Numbered from the stretch's first letter, positions 19,646 to 29,502 are shown. The stretch is 64,000 nt of DNA from Mucilaginibacter sp. KACC 22773 (GCF_028736215.1 NZ_CP117883.1:62001-126000), one strand, 5' to 3'. The notes: generated from the sequence alone by a model not told the origin. Translations and numbers: made by a program.

Positions 19646-22600
19646 ATGTTTGCTAAGAAATTTTTACTGTTAATAGTCTTTCTGTTTTTATTAAGCAATT
19701 TTAATTTTGCAGCCACCATCGTGGTAACCAGTAATGCCGATACAGGGCCCGGTACGCTTCGCGAAGCACTCTCGGTAGCAGCAGGCAACGGCATCATTAC
19801 TCCCGATATCATCCGGTTTAATTTACCCGGTAGTTTGGTATCCGATCGTACCATTAGGTTAAAAAGCCAGTTGCCGTTTATTACCTCCAACGTTACTATC
19901 GACGGTACTACCCAACCGGGTATTGCATTCGGGGTATCAAACGCCAAGGTGATTATTGAGCCCGAAACCTCTCCTGTTTATTTTAATGCTTTAAATATTA
20001 ATGGCGAGGTAAATGCAGGTGGCGCACCAGCCACAAAAATTGCCATATACGGATTGTACATCCGCAACTTTGCTAAAATTAACAGTTTGGCCACTGCCGA
20101 CCTTAGCCAGGGCTCGGGCTTAATGATGGAAGGGGATGTAAGCGGGATTATTATAGGGGCGCCTGGCAAAGGAAATGTTTTTTGCGGCAACATTAACGGA
20201 ATTTATAACACCTCCTATTACTATGCTGCAGGCGCTTCGGATATTCAAATTCAAAGTAATATTATAGGTTTGCTTGATGATGGCTTCACCGCCGCCAGTA
20301 ACTACACCGGTATTAACCTTACTTTAGATAAAGATGGTTTGATAGGTGGTACGGATGCCGGTATGGGTAATGTGATAGCGGCCAATGTTACCGGTATTAA
20401 TATAGCGCGGGCTTATTATTACGGGGTAGCCAATACCATAACCATACAAAGCAACAAAATAGGCACCGATTATACAGGCAAAGCCGATTTTAAAAACATC
20501 CCGCTTTTGCAGCAAAGCGCGTTTATTAAAGCTTATGGCATTAACGTTAACTCGTCAAATACAACGCTAAACGTTACTTCCAATTTAATATCGGGCCAGC
20601 GCTATTGCGGCATTTATATCGAGAACGCCACGTTTAAAATAACGGGCAACAAAATAGGAACAGATATTACCGGAACCAAAGACCTTGGCAATGGTGAGGG
20701 CATTCATGCCGGTACAAGTTCGTCTGGTACCATCGGCGGCACTGCCGCCGATATTAATTATATAGGCTATAACTTTTATGGCATCGAAGCTTTAAACAGC
20801 ACGCATACACTAATTACGCACAACAGCATTTTTTGCAACAGCGATTATGGCATAAGCGTTTTAACCAATAATTATCAGGTTCCGTTTGTGCAGGTACTTA
20901 ATTTTAGCGGCACTGCTGTATCGGGTACTGCAACGCCAAATTGCAAAATCGAATTGTTTTTGTCGGACGATTGCGGCAATATATGCCAGGGTAAAACCTA
21001 CATAACCACGGTGACATCAAGCGCAAGCGGGGCATGGAGTTATTCGGGTGCTTTTAGCAAGGCTGTTATTGCCACAGCTACGGATGCCAATAATAATACT
21101 TCGCCATTTTCGTCATTGGTGATACAGGATAATGATGTGGTTGTAAAAAATTATACCTGTGCTTACCAGGGGAGTGTAACCATACAGCAACCCCGTACCG
21201 GACTATTATTCCACTGGGATAAAAAAGAAACCAATGGATCATTAACGCCAATAGGCGACGCTCAGAATATAAAAAACCTGTTGCCCGGTACTTACCAGTT
21301 AACCGTTCAATATCCGGGTGGCTGTCAAAAAACAACACAACTGTTTGAAATAAAAGACCTACGGATAAAAATACAAAATGTAATTGTGCCTACACCCCAG
21401 TGTCGGCAAAAGTCGTTTCCGTTTGATGTCAATTTTACGGGTGGTACAGGTAACGTAACCTTTGCCTGGAAAGACAAGGCGGGCCTGATAAAATCGACAG
21501 ATAAGGCCGCCAATTTACCCGAGGGCACTTATACCGTTACTATTTATGACGAGGCCGGTTGTGCGGTTACCTCATCGCCGGCTGTCACTATTAAAGCCAA
21601 ACCGGGTCCGGATTATGATCTTTCGACTATGCAGGTTGCCCCCGCGCGGTGCGGCATTGCCGATGGCGGTATCAGCAATATAACAACAACAGTAGGCATA
21701 GGCACATTAACCTATAAATGGACAAATGATGCCGGGGTAGTGGTGGCTACTACCAAAAACCTGGTAAAAGTTAAAGGGGGCTACTACACCCTCACGCTGT
21801 ATGACCAAAGCGAATGCAGCCCGTATTCAACGCCTCCTATTTTTATCCAGGAAACCAATTCTGTAAATATTAGCGGAGGTTCTATTACTCCGGCCAAATG
21901 TGGCGCCAATAATGGTGCAATAACAAGTGTATATGTTCAAAATGCCGACCTGTATCAATGGTACGATCCACAAGGAAACCCAATTACCACCAATCAAAGC
22001 AATTTAGATATTTTTAACCTCGCCGATGGTACTTATCGTCTCAACGCGGTTAACACGGTAACCAAATGTAGCAATGATGGATATTTTACCGTTAACAGGC
22101 TAACGCCGGAAGTATTTACCATTAAGAGCCTGGCGAGTGTTGCCACCACCTGCGGATTAGATAACGGGGCAATTAACCTGGAGATTGAAGGAAAAGTAAT
22201 CCCGGTATCATACCAGTGGATAAAGCAGGATGGTACTTTGATTAGTAATTCGCCAAGTATAAGTGGTTTAGCGGCGGGTTTTTATACACTTAATGTAACC
22301 GATAAATATGGTTGCCCAAGTGTACTGGTAAACAATTTAGAAGTAAAAGTAACGCCGCTTTTACAGTTTTCGTCGCTAAACAATCCCATTTCCAATCCTG
22401 ATCAGTGCGATCAGCTATTTGGGAGCATTACCGGTGTTGATGTAACAGGCGGCGTGCCTCCTTACAAATATACCTGGACCAATACTGTTAACAATGCCGT
22501 TGTTGGCACGGATAAAGACCTGAAAAGTGTAGGAGAGGGAAATTACTCGCTGGTTGTTACGGATAATACGGCATGCGCCATCCCGCTTACCGTAGATCGT

Positions 22601-23134
22601 GCAGTTAGTAATAATAAGTTTACACCCGATCCGCCCGTTGTTAATAATCAACGGATCTGCGATCCGGAAACAGTTACCATCAGCGTACAAAACCCGGTTG
22701 CGGGTACTTATAAATTGTATGCAGATGCTACATCTACTCTGCCGCTTTCAACTAACACAACGGGTAAATTCACTTTATCTATTACTGAAACCAGTGATTT
22801 TTACATCAACTATAGCATTGGCAGCTGCGAAAGCAACCGGACACAAACCCATATTGAGGTAGTGCACGTAGATGTTAAAAAACCAAACTCATTTAGCCCC
22901 AATGGCGATGGTATAAATGACTACTGGAACATAGAAGGTCTTGAGAAATTTCCAGGCTCGCTGGTACAGGTGTTTAACCGCTATGGCCAAAAGGTATTCG
23001 AATCCAAAGAGTATGCAACCGTTTTTGCCGGGAAATTCAACAATCAGCTATTGCCGCCGGGCGTGTATTATTATATTATCAATTTAAATACCCCATGCAG
23101 CCTGCTCTCGGGCAGTTTAACTATTGTCAGGTAG
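19646..23134 (+). CDS. Secreted beta-helix / SprB-like repeat protein with type IX sorting domain
   Basis: A 1162-residue protein. Residues 1-23 are a signal peptide (MFAKKFLLLIVFLFLLSNFN). Residues ~24-400 look like a right-handed parallel beta-helix (repeated IxIQSNxIG and NVIAANVTGI units). Then come several ~90-residue units of SprB/PKD-like type, each with a pattern such as GxGxxTYxWxDxxG...LxxGxYTxTxxDxxxC. The last ~90 residues carry the gliding-motility/T9SS type B C-terminal domain (NSFSPNGDGINDYWNIEGL, VQVFNRYGQKVFES, LPPGVYYYIIN). Known B-type domains direct export through the type IX system and cell-surface attachment or release. It is probably a large surface adhesin-like protein; the ligand is unknown. 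A fragment of a paralogue lies just downstream. Confidence 0.85.
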   Translation: MFAKKFLLLIVFLFLLSNFNFAATIVVTSNADTGPGTLREALSVAAGNGIITPDIIRFNLPGSLVSDRTIRLKSQLPFITSNVTIDGTTQPGIAFGVSNAKVIIEPETSPVYFNALNINGEVNAGGAPATKIAIYGLYIRNFAKINSLATADLSQGSGLMMEGDVSGIIIGAPGKGNVFCGNINGIYNTSYYYAAGASDIQIQSNIIGLLDDGFTAASNYTGINLTLDKDGLIGGTDAGMGNVIAANVTGINIARAYYYGVANTITIQSNKIGTDYTGKADFKNIPLLQQSAFIKAYGINVNSSNTTLNVTSNLISGQRYCGIYIENATFKITGNKIGTDITGTKDLGNGEGIHAGTSSSGTIGGTAADINYIGYNFYGIEALNSTHTLITHNSIFCNSDYGISVLTNNYQVPFVQVLNFSGTAVSGTATPNCKIELFLSDDCGNICQGKTYITTVTSSASGAWSYSGAFSKAVIATATDANNNTSPFSSLVIQDNDVVVKNYTCAYQGSVTIQQPRTGLLFHWDKKETNGSLTPIGDAQNIKNLLPGTYQLTVQYPGGCQKTTQLFEIKDLRIKIQNVIVPTPQCRQKSFPFDVNFTGGTGNVTFAWKDKAGLIKSTDKAANLPEGTYTVTIYDEAGCAVTSSPAVTIKAKPGPDYDLSTMQVAPARCGIADGGISNITTTVGIGTLTYKWTNDAGVVVATTKNLVKVKGGYYTLTLYDQSECSPYSTPPIFIQETNSVNISGGSITPAKCGANNGAITSVYVQNADLYQWYDPQGNPITTNQSNLDIFNLADGTYRLNAVNTVTKCSNDGYFTVNRLTPEVFTIKSLASVATTCGLDNGAINLEIEGKVIPVSYQWIKQDGTLISNSPSISGLAAGFYTLNVTDKYGCPSVLVNNLEVKVTPLLQFSSLNNPISNPDQCDQLFGSITGVDVTGGVPPYKYTWTNTVNNAVVGTDKDLKSVGEGNYSLVVTDNTACAIPLTVDRAVSNNKFTPDPPVVNNQRICDPETVTISVQNPVAGTYKLYADATSTLPLSTNTTGKFTLSITETSDFYINYSIGSCESNRTQTHIEVVHVDVKKPNSFSPNGDGINDYWNIEGLEKFPGSLVQVFNRYGQKVFESKEYATVFAGKFNNQLLPPGVYYYIINLNTPCSLLSGSLTIVR

Positions 23135-23180
23135 GATGATACCAAGTGTGCTGATGGCCGATTCAAAAAATTGAAGACCA

Positions 23181-23290
23181 ATATTTTACAGGTACCTGTT
23201 TATTGTATTGCTTATATTGCTTTGCCGGCAGGTAACGGCAGCGGTATTTGTAGTTACCAGTAATGCCGATAGCGTACCTAATTATATAGC
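23181..23290 (+). pseudogene. Truncated 5' remnant of a paralogue of the upstream secreted protein
   Basis: Translation from 23181 gives IFYRYLFIVLLILLCRQVTA then AVFVVTSNADS, matching the signal peptide and first mature residues of the gene at 19646 (which continue ATIVVTSNADTGPG). The expected ATG is ATA here, and similarity stops abruptly after VTSNADS near 23271. What follows runs into the 3' end of the minus-strand gene at 23294. It is a broken copy of the N-terminal end only, probably left by a recombination or deletion. Confidence 0.65.
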
Positions 23291-23293
23291 CAT

Positions 23294-23620
23294 CTATTCC
23301 ATACTTTGCAATACTTTGAGGATAAATGAATTGTTTAAGCTCATTCTCCTTCGCTTTAGCTGTTTCGTAATCAAAAAAGAAACCAGGTCAATATCAGATG
23401 GATTTTTACTTTTGGTAAAATAAGAACCATCAATCCATTGAACGATTGCTTTGTTGTCGCAAACAGCCTTTAAGTTATTACAATACAACTTAAACTGATC
23501 AAATAACTCTTTTCTTTTTCCATCAGATAGCTTCACTGCAAATTCCACTTCAAATTCGCTTAGCGTTGATGGTATAATAGTTTCTGGTATGAGTAAACCT
23601 CGGGTATTAAAAACGATCAT
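23294..23620 (-). CDS. Nucleotidyltransferase-like protein (DUF6932-type), probably C-terminally truncated
   Basis: A 108-residue protein starting MIVFNTRGLLIPETIIPSTL, with the nucleotidyltransferase-fold motif WIDGSYFTKSKNPSDIDLV (GS followed by two aspartates that would bind metal). The pattern resembles the DUF6932 group, whose members are, as I recall, longer, with a further ~50-80 residues after the metal motif. Here only ~30 residues follow and the stop falls at the edge of the degraded paralogue fragment, so a C-terminal truncation is likely. The function is unknown; related MNT-type proteins occur in toxin-antitoxin pairs, but no HEPN partner is present. Confidence 0.5.
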   Translation of the reverse strand: MIVFNTRGLLIPETIIPSTLSEFEVEFAVKLSDGKRKELFDQFKLYCNNLKAVCDNKAIVQWIDGSYFTKSKNPSDIDLVSFLITKQLKRRRMSLNNSFILKVLQSME

Positions 23621-23637
23621 TGCAAAAGCAAGTTAAC

Positions 23638-23668
23638 AAAAACGCCCCGATGTTTAGCGGGGCGTTTT
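23638..23668. terminator. Terminator hairpin downstream of the pseudouridine synthase gene
   Basis: AAAACGCCCCG (23639-23649) pairs with CGGGGCGTTTT (23658-23668) across an 8-base loop, 3 bases beyond the stop codon of the minus-strand gene. On the minus strand the left arm ends in a T run, as expected for an intrinsic terminator. Confidence 0.8.
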
Positions 23669-23671
23669 ATA

Positions 23672-25201
23672 TTATTTTATCAGGTGTTTGAGCTGGATGA
23701 TCTCGCTTTCTTCCAAATGGCGGTAACGGCCGCGAGGAAGATCTTTTTTGGTGAGGTTGGCGTAAACCACCCTATCCAACTTTACAACTTCATAACCAAG
23801 GCTTTCAAAAATGCGGCGTACCACGCGGTTTTTACCACTGTGGATTTGGATGCCTACTTCGCGCTTTGATGCACCTGCAACGTACGATACCGAATCGGGT
23901 TTAATTAAACCATCTTCCAGCTCGATACCATAGGTGATCTTATTCAAATCACCTTGAGATAAGGCTTTATTTAATTCAACCTGGTATAGTTTGCTGATGT
24001 TGCTACGTGGGTGCGATAATTTGTCGGCAAGGTCGCCATCGTTGGTCATTAATAATAACCCGGTGGTATTCCTGTCTAAACGGCCAATTGGGTAAATGCG
24101 CTCTTTGGTTGCTTTTTCAACCAGGTGCATTACAGTACGGCGTTCCTGCGGGTCTTCGGTAGTGGTAATGTAATCCTTTGGTTTATTTAACAATACATAA
24201 ACCATTTTTTCACGACGCAGGGTTTCGCCGTTATATTTGATCTCGTCCTTACGGGGATCAATTTTGGCACCCAATTCATCAACAACCACACCATTTACCG
24301 ATACCACACCTGCAATGATCAGTTCATCGGCCTTACGGCGAGAGCAGATGCCCGCATTTGATATATAACGGTTAAGGCGGATAAGGCCATCGTCCTTAGT
24401 TTTGGTTTCGGCTGGTTTTTTACGGCCACGCATGGTCCTTTCGGGTGCGCTGGTATCTTTAGTTATTTTATCGTAAGTGGGCTTACGCTGTGGCTTGTCG
24501 GCATTATAAGCCGGTTTATCTTTTGAAAAACTGCCTTCGCGTTTCTTAAATCCGCCTTCGGGCCTTTCGCCAAATTTTTTATCTGTCGATCTTTCTGCGC
24601 CTGCGCCAAAACTTCTTTTGGGCTTATCGCCAAAATCGGTATTGGATGTACGGGTGCGTGGTGACGAGTATGGTTTCTTTTCGCCGGCACTGCTGCCGCC
24701 AAAGTTTCTTTTGGGTCTTTCTTCACCTTCGCCAGAGGTTGGACGGCCAGAGTAGGGCTTTCTTTCGCCGCTGGCGGATGAGCCTGCACCGAAGCTTCTT
24801 TTTGGCCTGTCTTCAAAATCGCCGCCTGTTGGCCTGCCAGAGTATGGCTTGCTGCGTGGCGAAAAGCTTTTTTTATCGCCGGATGAAGCACCGTCTCTAA
24901 AGTTACTTTTAGGTCTGTCGTCACCTGCCGCAGGTCTGCCTGAATATGGCTTTGATCTGCCCGACGATTTTTTGTCGCCAGATGATGCGTTGTCCCTAAA
25001 ATTGCTTTTGGGCTTATCGTCGCTGAACCTGTTGCTTTGGAATGGTTTATCCGGTCTGGATAGTTTTTTCTTTTCTCCGTCCGGAGTGGCTTTACCTTTT
25101 GCGGTTGCCGGTCTTTTTGGCTTATCGTCGCCTCTTGAACTTCTGCCAGTTGATTTTCCTGGCCTGTCATCGCGACTACCTGTTGGTCTCTTAAATACCA
25201 T
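23672..25201 (-). CDS. RluB/RsuA-family 23S rRNA pseudouridine synthase with long repetitive basic N-terminal extension
   Basis: The C-terminal ~240 residues are a standard RluB/RsuA enzyme: an S4 RNA-binding domain (LNRYISNAGICSRRKADELI) and the synthase domain with catalytic Asp in GRLDRNTTGLLLMTNDGDL. It converts a uridine of ribosomal RNA to pseudouridine. The N-terminal ~265 residues are low-complexity and strongly basic, built of imperfect ~20-residue repeats of the type KPYSGRP-(T/A)-(S/G)-G-E-RPKRNFGA. Such tails occur in Bacteroidota RluB-like proteins and may bind RNA; they are not needed for the fold. The repetitiveness also keeps another frame open over 24463-25257, which I regard as chance. 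Confidence 0.9.
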   Translation of the reverse strand: MVFKRPTGSRDDRPGKSTGRSSRGDDKPKRPATAKGKATPDGEKKKLSRPDKPFQSNRFSDDKPKSNFRDNASSGDKKSSGRSKPYSGRPAAGDDRPKSNFRDGASSGDKKSFSPRSKPYSGRPTGGDFEDRPKRSFGAGSSASGERKPYSGRPTSGEGEERPKRNFGGSSAGEKKPYSSPRTRTSNTDFGDKPKRSFGAGAERSTDKKFGERPEGGFKKREGSFSKDKPAYNADKPQRKPTYDKITKDTSAPERTMRGRKKPAETKTKDDGLIRLNRYISNAGICSRRKADELIIAGVVSVNGVVVDELGAKIDPRKDEIKYNGETLRREKMVYVLLNKPKDYITTTEDPQERRTVMHLVEKATKERIYPIGRLDRNTTGLLLMTNDGDLADKLSHPRSNISKLYQVELNKALSQGDLNKITYGIELEDGLIKPDSVSYVAGASKREVGIQIHSGKNRVVRRIFESLGYEVVKLDRVVYANLTKKDLPRGRYRHLEESEIIQLKHLIK

Positions 25202-25372
25202 ATTTTTTTGTTTAGCGCTTTCGCAGCGTGAGGGTCAAAGTTATGCTTTTTTGGCACACTTTAATTAAAAAAATCAAAAAAATGTCAGCAAACAAAATCA
25301 CGGTTTAAACGGTTTTAAACACAGTTTTTGAACCGAAAACCCATGCTAAAAAAGTTGGCAAAATCCTAAGTA

Positions 25373-25404
25373 TTTGATTATGTGATTTGTATGACATACC
25401 TTTG
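25373..25404 (+). promoter_or_regulatory. Bacteroidota-type promoter of the lytic transglycosylase gene
   Basis: TTTG (25373-25376) and TACCTTTG (25397-25404) are 20 bases apart, almost exactly the TTTG-N19-TAnnTTTG consensus, and the ATG lies 27 bases downstream of the -7 box. Confidence 0.6.
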
Positions 25405-25431
25405 CAGCACATTTTACCTAATGTATAGTTA

Positions 25432-26214
25432 ATGATAAAAAAAGAAATGATTAAAAAACACTTACTTACGTGCTCCGTAATCCTGGTGCTGGCCCTCATT
25501 TCAAAGCTTAATATCTACAGCACAACAATTGCTGAAACGGTTGCAAAACCGGCCAAATTAAGCCATCGGACCTCGAAATTTATTTTTATTAAAAGCACTG
25601 CGGCTACCTATAGTTTTGCCGACGAAGCTTTACCTGTTAACGATGCCAGGGTTACCAAAAAACTCAACAAATCGCTTAGCCAACATTCTTTTAAAAGTGT
25701 TCAGTCAACCTTGCTGCACCGCAAGGCCGAAGCGCTGTTCCCTATTATTGAGCCCATTTTAAAGTTTTATGGCATACCTGATGATTTTAAATACATCCCG
25801 TTGGTTGAATCGGGCCTCAAAAGCGGCACTTCATCAAAAGGGGCATCTGGCTTATGGCAGTTTATGGCGGGTACCGCGCGTACTTATGGCCTAAAGGTTG
25901 GTCATGGTGTTGATGAGCGCCAAAATGTGCGCAAATCAACAATAGCAGCCTGCAAGTACATCAAAGAACTGTATGGTGAATTTAACAGCTGGACGCTGGC
26001 TGCCGCCGCTTACAACAATGGCTCCATTAAAATGGAACGCGCCATTAATAAGCAAAACGAGGATAATTACTTTCGCTTAAGCCTCAACCGCGAAACCGGT
26101 TCATACATCTACAAGCTTATTGCCATGAAAGCAATTATCGAACAGCCAAAAAAGTTTGGGTACAAGGATTACATTGTTATCCCACCCACAACACAACTGT
26201 TAGCATTTAATTAG
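25432..26214 (+). CDS. Lytic transglycosylase (SLT domain), secreted
   Basis: A 260-residue protein with an N-terminal signal-like segment (HLLTCSVILVLALISKLNIY) and a soluble lytic transglycosylase domain (~100-240). The family motifs are IPLVESGLKSG with the catalytic Glu, SSKGASGLWQFMAGTARTYG, and AAAAYNNGSIKM. It cleaves the glycan strands of peptidoglycan with formation of anhydromuramic acid and resembles the MltD catalytic part, but without LysM repeats. ATG codons at 25432 and 25447 are in frame; either is plausible, and the promoter position favours the first. Monocistronic by appearance. Confidence 0.87.
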   Translation: MIKKEMIKKHLLTCSVILVLALISKLNIYSTTIAETVAKPAKLSHRTSKFIFIKSTAATYSFADEALPVNDARVTKKLNKSLSQHSFKSVQSTLLHRKAEALFPIIEPILKFYGIPDDFKYIPLVESGLKSGTSSKGASGLWQFMAGTARTYGLKVGHGVDERQNVRKSTIAACKYIKELYGEFNSWTLAAAAYNNGSIKMERAINKQNEDNYFRLSLNRETGSYIYKLIAMKAIIEQPKKFGYKDYIVIPPTTQLLAFN

Positions 26215-26315
26215 TGAATTGGTGGGTTAGTGAATTGGCGATTGAAGTAATCTTTTCTAAATCAATAATTCAAACACTCAATAATTCAATAATTAAAATT
26301 TTACGGAGCACTTGA

Positions 26316-26350
26316 AAGCCGATCTTCCTGGATGGAGGATCGGCTTTTTT
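26316..26350 (+). terminator. Terminator after the lytic transglycosylase, in a 405-bp gap
   Basis: AAGCCGATCTTCC (26316-26328) pairs with GGAGGATCGGCTT (26334-26346, one G-T pair), followed by TTTT. The rest of the gap 26215-26619 holds short AT-rich quasi-repeats (AATTCAATAATT-like, 26260-26300) and a possible -7 box TATATTTG (26544-26551) for uvrA. I see no gene in it. Confidence 0.75.
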
Positions 26351-26619
26351 ATGTTTTGCTATTCAATAATATACTTGCTCAATATCATAGTAAATTGATC
26401 GTTGAGTCTGCTGCTTTAGGCTTTCTGCCTTAAGCTCTCTATTAAAACAAGATTAAAAAACAGCGGTTACAATAGGGCTGTTATTTTTAGGTCAAATAAC
26501 GTTTTGGGTTGTTGCATATCTTATAAAGCATCAGCTTTTTACATATATTTGCGAAAAATATTAGTATAGTTGGCTGGCATTTTTAAATCGGCTAAACGGT
26601 ATTGTTTTTAAAAATACAT

Positions 26620-29466
26620 ATGATTGAAAAAACCATCGACCTAGGCGAACAAAGTGAAGTTGAAGTTTACGGGGCCAGGGTACATAATTTAAAAAATATT
26701 GATGTTTCTTTTCCGCGCAACCAGCTGGTGGTAATTACCGGCTTAAGTGGCAGCGGTAAGTCGTCATTAGCATTTGACACCATTTATGCCGAAGGGCAGC
26801 GCCGTTATATGGAAACATTTTCGGCTTACTCGCGCCAGTTTATGGGTGGTATGGAGCGGCCGGATGTAGATAAAGTATCGGGCTTAAGCCCGGTTATTGC
26901 TATTGAGCAAAAAACAACCAGCAAAAATCCACGATCAACAGTGGGGACAATTACCGAGATTTACGATTTTATGCGTTTGCTTTTCGCCCGTACCGGGGAT
27001 GCCTATTCCTACACAACCGGCGAGAAAATGGAACGGATGAGCGAAGATCAGATTCTGAAAACCATTACCGAAAAATTCGACGGTCAGCCCGTGAACATCC
27101 TGGCACCAGTTGTAAAAGCCCGCAAGGGGCATTACCGCGAGCTTTTTGAATCTATCCGTAAGCAGGGCTACCTTAAAGTATGGATTGATGGCGCCATGGC
27201 CGACGTAGAGCCAAAAATGCAGGTAGACAGGTACAAGATCCATGATATTGATATTGTGGTTGACAGACTGGTGGTGACCGAAAAAGACAGCAAACGTTTA
27301 TACACCTCGGTACAAACGGCGCTTAAAATTGCCAAAGGGATTATCCGCGTGGGTGATAAGGACGGCAATGTGGCCTATTATAGTAAGTATTTGATGGACC
27401 CGGTTTCGGGTATCTCGTACGATGAACCGCAACCCAATACATTCTCGTTCAATTCTCCTTATGGCGCCTGCGAAAAATGTAATGGTTTGGGGTATATTTT
27501 TGAGGTTGATGAAGCATCGGTGATCCCCAATCCTAAGCTAACCATCATGAATGGCGGGCTGGCACCGATAGGAGAATACCGCGAAACCTGGATTTTCCAG
27601 GTGCTGAAGGCGCTGGCTAAAAAGTATGAGTTTTCATTAACTACCCCGATAGAAAAGTTAAGCCGCGATCATTTAGATATTATCCTTAACGGAGCACCCG
27701 ATACCATCAGCGTTTCTGTAGAGTACAATAAATGGAATGTTCAAAGCTATACCATTACTTTTGATGGTATTGTACGTATGCTGGAAGAGCAGCAGGAGCG
27801 CCGAAACGATGAGGGTATGGACGATATGGAAAATTATCGTGTACTTAAAACCTGCCCGGTTTGTGAGGGCGCAAGGCTGAAAAAAGAATCGCTGCATTTT
27901 AAGGTAGATAACAAAAATATATTTGAGCTGGCCTGCATGGATATCAATCACCTGCAGGAATGGTTTAACGGTTTGGAAGACAGGCTGAGCGAACGCCAGA
28001 ATGTTATTGCCAAAGAGATACTGAAAGAGATCCGCGCACGTATCGTGTTCCTGCTGGATGTTGGCTTGAGTTATTTAACGCTTGATCGTACGGCCAAAAC
28101 CTTATCAGGCGGCGAAGCGCAGCGAATCCGTTTGGCTACGCAGATAGGCTCGCAGTTGATGAATGTAATGTACATTTTAGATGAGCCGAGCATCGGCCTG
28201 CACCAACGCGATAACGAGCGCCTGATTAACGCCCTCAAAAACCTGCGCGACCTGGGCAATACAGTTTTGGTAGTTGAGCACGATAAAGATATGATACTGG
28301 AAGCCGACCATGTTATTGACATGGGCCCCGCAGCAGGCGTACACGGGGGGCAGATTGTTGCGCAGGGAACACCCGCACAATTAATGAAAGAACATACGCT
28401 TACAACATCCTATATCAATGGCGAACGTTCTATCGCCATTCCCGAAAAAAGGAGAGAGGGTAACGGAAAAACACTAAGCCTTAAAAAGGCAACCGGCCAT
28501 AATTTAAAAAAGGTTTCTGTTGATTTTCCGTTAGGTAAATTAATTGGTGTTACAGGGGTGTCCGGTAGCGGTAAATCAAGCTTAATTACCGAAACGTTAT
28601 ATCCGATATTAAACCATCATTTTTTCAGGGCCAAAAAGCATCCGCTGCCATATGAAAAAATTGAGGGGTTGGAGAACATCGATAAAGTGATCGAGATAGA
28701 TCAAACACCAATCGGTCGTACACCGCGGTCAAACCCTGCTACCTATACCGGTGTATTTTCGGATATCCGGAACCTGTATGTTGCATTGCCCGAGTCAAGG
28801 ATCAGGGGATACAAGCCCGGCCGTTTCTCATTCAACGTAAAAGGCGGCCGCTGCGAAACCTGCCAGGGCGCCGGCATGAAAGTTATCGAGATGAACTTTT
28901 TACCTGATGTGCAGGTACCTTGCGAAGAATGTGGCGGCCGCCGGTACAACCGCGAAACGCTGGAAGTACGCTATCGCGGTAAATCCATCAGCGATGTGCT
29001 GGATATGAGCATTGAAGATGCTACGCCATTTTTTGAGCATATCCCATCCATATACCGTAAGGTAAAAACCCTGAATGATGTTGGTTTAGGTTACATTACT
29101 TTGGGCCAGGCATCAACTACCCTATCGGGTGGCGAGGCACAACGTGTTAAGCTGGCGACGGAGCTATCTAAAAAAGATACCGGCAATACCTTCTACATTT
29201 TAGATGAGCCTACAACGGGTTTGCATTTTGAGGATATTAACGTGTTGTTAGGCGTGCTTTATCAACTGGTTGATAAAGGCAATACGGTTTTGGTAATTGA
29301 GCATAACCTGGATGTAATCAAAGTTGTTGATCATGTTATCGATCTTGGCCCCGAAGGCGGTTCTGGCGGCGGTAAAATTCTTTTTAGCGGCACACCCGAA
29401 GGGTTGTGTAAGGTGAAGGAAAGTTTTACAGGTCAGTTTTTAAAAAAGGAAATGGGGATCAAGTAA
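26620..29466 (+). CDS. uvrA: Excinuclease ABC subunit A
   Basis: 948 residues from the ATG at 26620; an upstream TTG at 26602 is in frame but the family starts with the MIEKTIDLGEQSEVEVYGAR region. UvrA is the DNA-damage-sensing ATPase dimer of nucleotide excision repair and loads UvrB. Both ATPase halves are complete: Walker A GLSGSGKSS and GVSGSGKSS, signatures LSGGEAQRIRLATQ and LSGGEAQRVKLATE, and Walker B LDEPSIGLH and LDEPTTGLH. Zinc-binding cysteine pairs are seen at CEKC, CPVC and CETC...CEEC. The usual length is ~940. Some Bacteroidota carry a second UvrA; this looks like a full UvrB-binding type. Confidence 0.97.
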   Translation: MIEKTIDLGEQSEVEVYGARVHNLKNIDVSFPRNQLVVITGLSGSGKSSLAFDTIYAEGQRRYMETFSAYSRQFMGGMERPDVDKVSGLSPVIAIEQKTTSKNPRSTVGTITEIYDFMRLLFARTGDAYSYTTGEKMERMSEDQILKTITEKFDGQPVNILAPVVKARKGHYRELFESIRKQGYLKVWIDGAMADVEPKMQVDRYKIHDIDIVVDRLVVTEKDSKRLYTSVQTALKIAKGIIRVGDKDGNVAYYSKYLMDPVSGISYDEPQPNTFSFNSPYGACEKCNGLGYIFEVDEASVIPNPKLTIMNGGLAPIGEYRETWIFQVLKALAKKYEFSLTTPIEKLSRDHLDIILNGAPDTISVSVEYNKWNVQSYTITFDGIVRMLEEQQERRNDEGMDDMENYRVLKTCPVCEGARLKKESLHFKVDNKNIFELACMDINHLQEWFNGLEDRLSERQNVIAKEILKEIRARIVFLLDVGLSYLTLDRTAKTLSGGEAQRIRLATQIGSQLMNVMYILDEPSIGLHQRDNERLINALKNLRDLGNTVLVVEHDKDMILEADHVIDMGPAAGVHGGQIVAQGTPAQLMKEHTLTTSYINGERSIAIPEKRREGNGKTLSLKKATGHNLKKVSVDFPLGKLIGVTGVSGSGKSSLITETLYPILNHHFFRAKKHPLPYEKIEGLENIDKVIEIDQTPIGRTPRSNPATYTGVFSDIRNLYVALPESRIRGYKPGRFSFNVKGGRCETCQGAGMKVIEMNFLPDVQVPCEECGGRRYNRETLEVRYRGKSISDVLDMSIEDATPFFEHIPSIYRKVKTLNDVGLGYITLGQASTTLSGGEAQRVKLATELSKKDTGNTFYILDEPTTGLHFEDINVLLGVLYQLVDKGNTVLVIEHNLDVIKVVDHVIDLGPEGGSGGGKILFSGTPEGLCKVKESFTGQFLKKEMGIK

Positions 29467-29502
29467 TAAAATCCGATATTACCTTTACTAAAATAACAAC
29501 GA

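Noticed and set aside
24463..25257. A 264-codon minus-strand reading frame overlapping the RluB-like gene
   Set aside because: It is an alternative frame of the repetitive basic tail; low-complexity DNA keeps several frames open. Its translation has no domain and the known enzyme frame explains the region.
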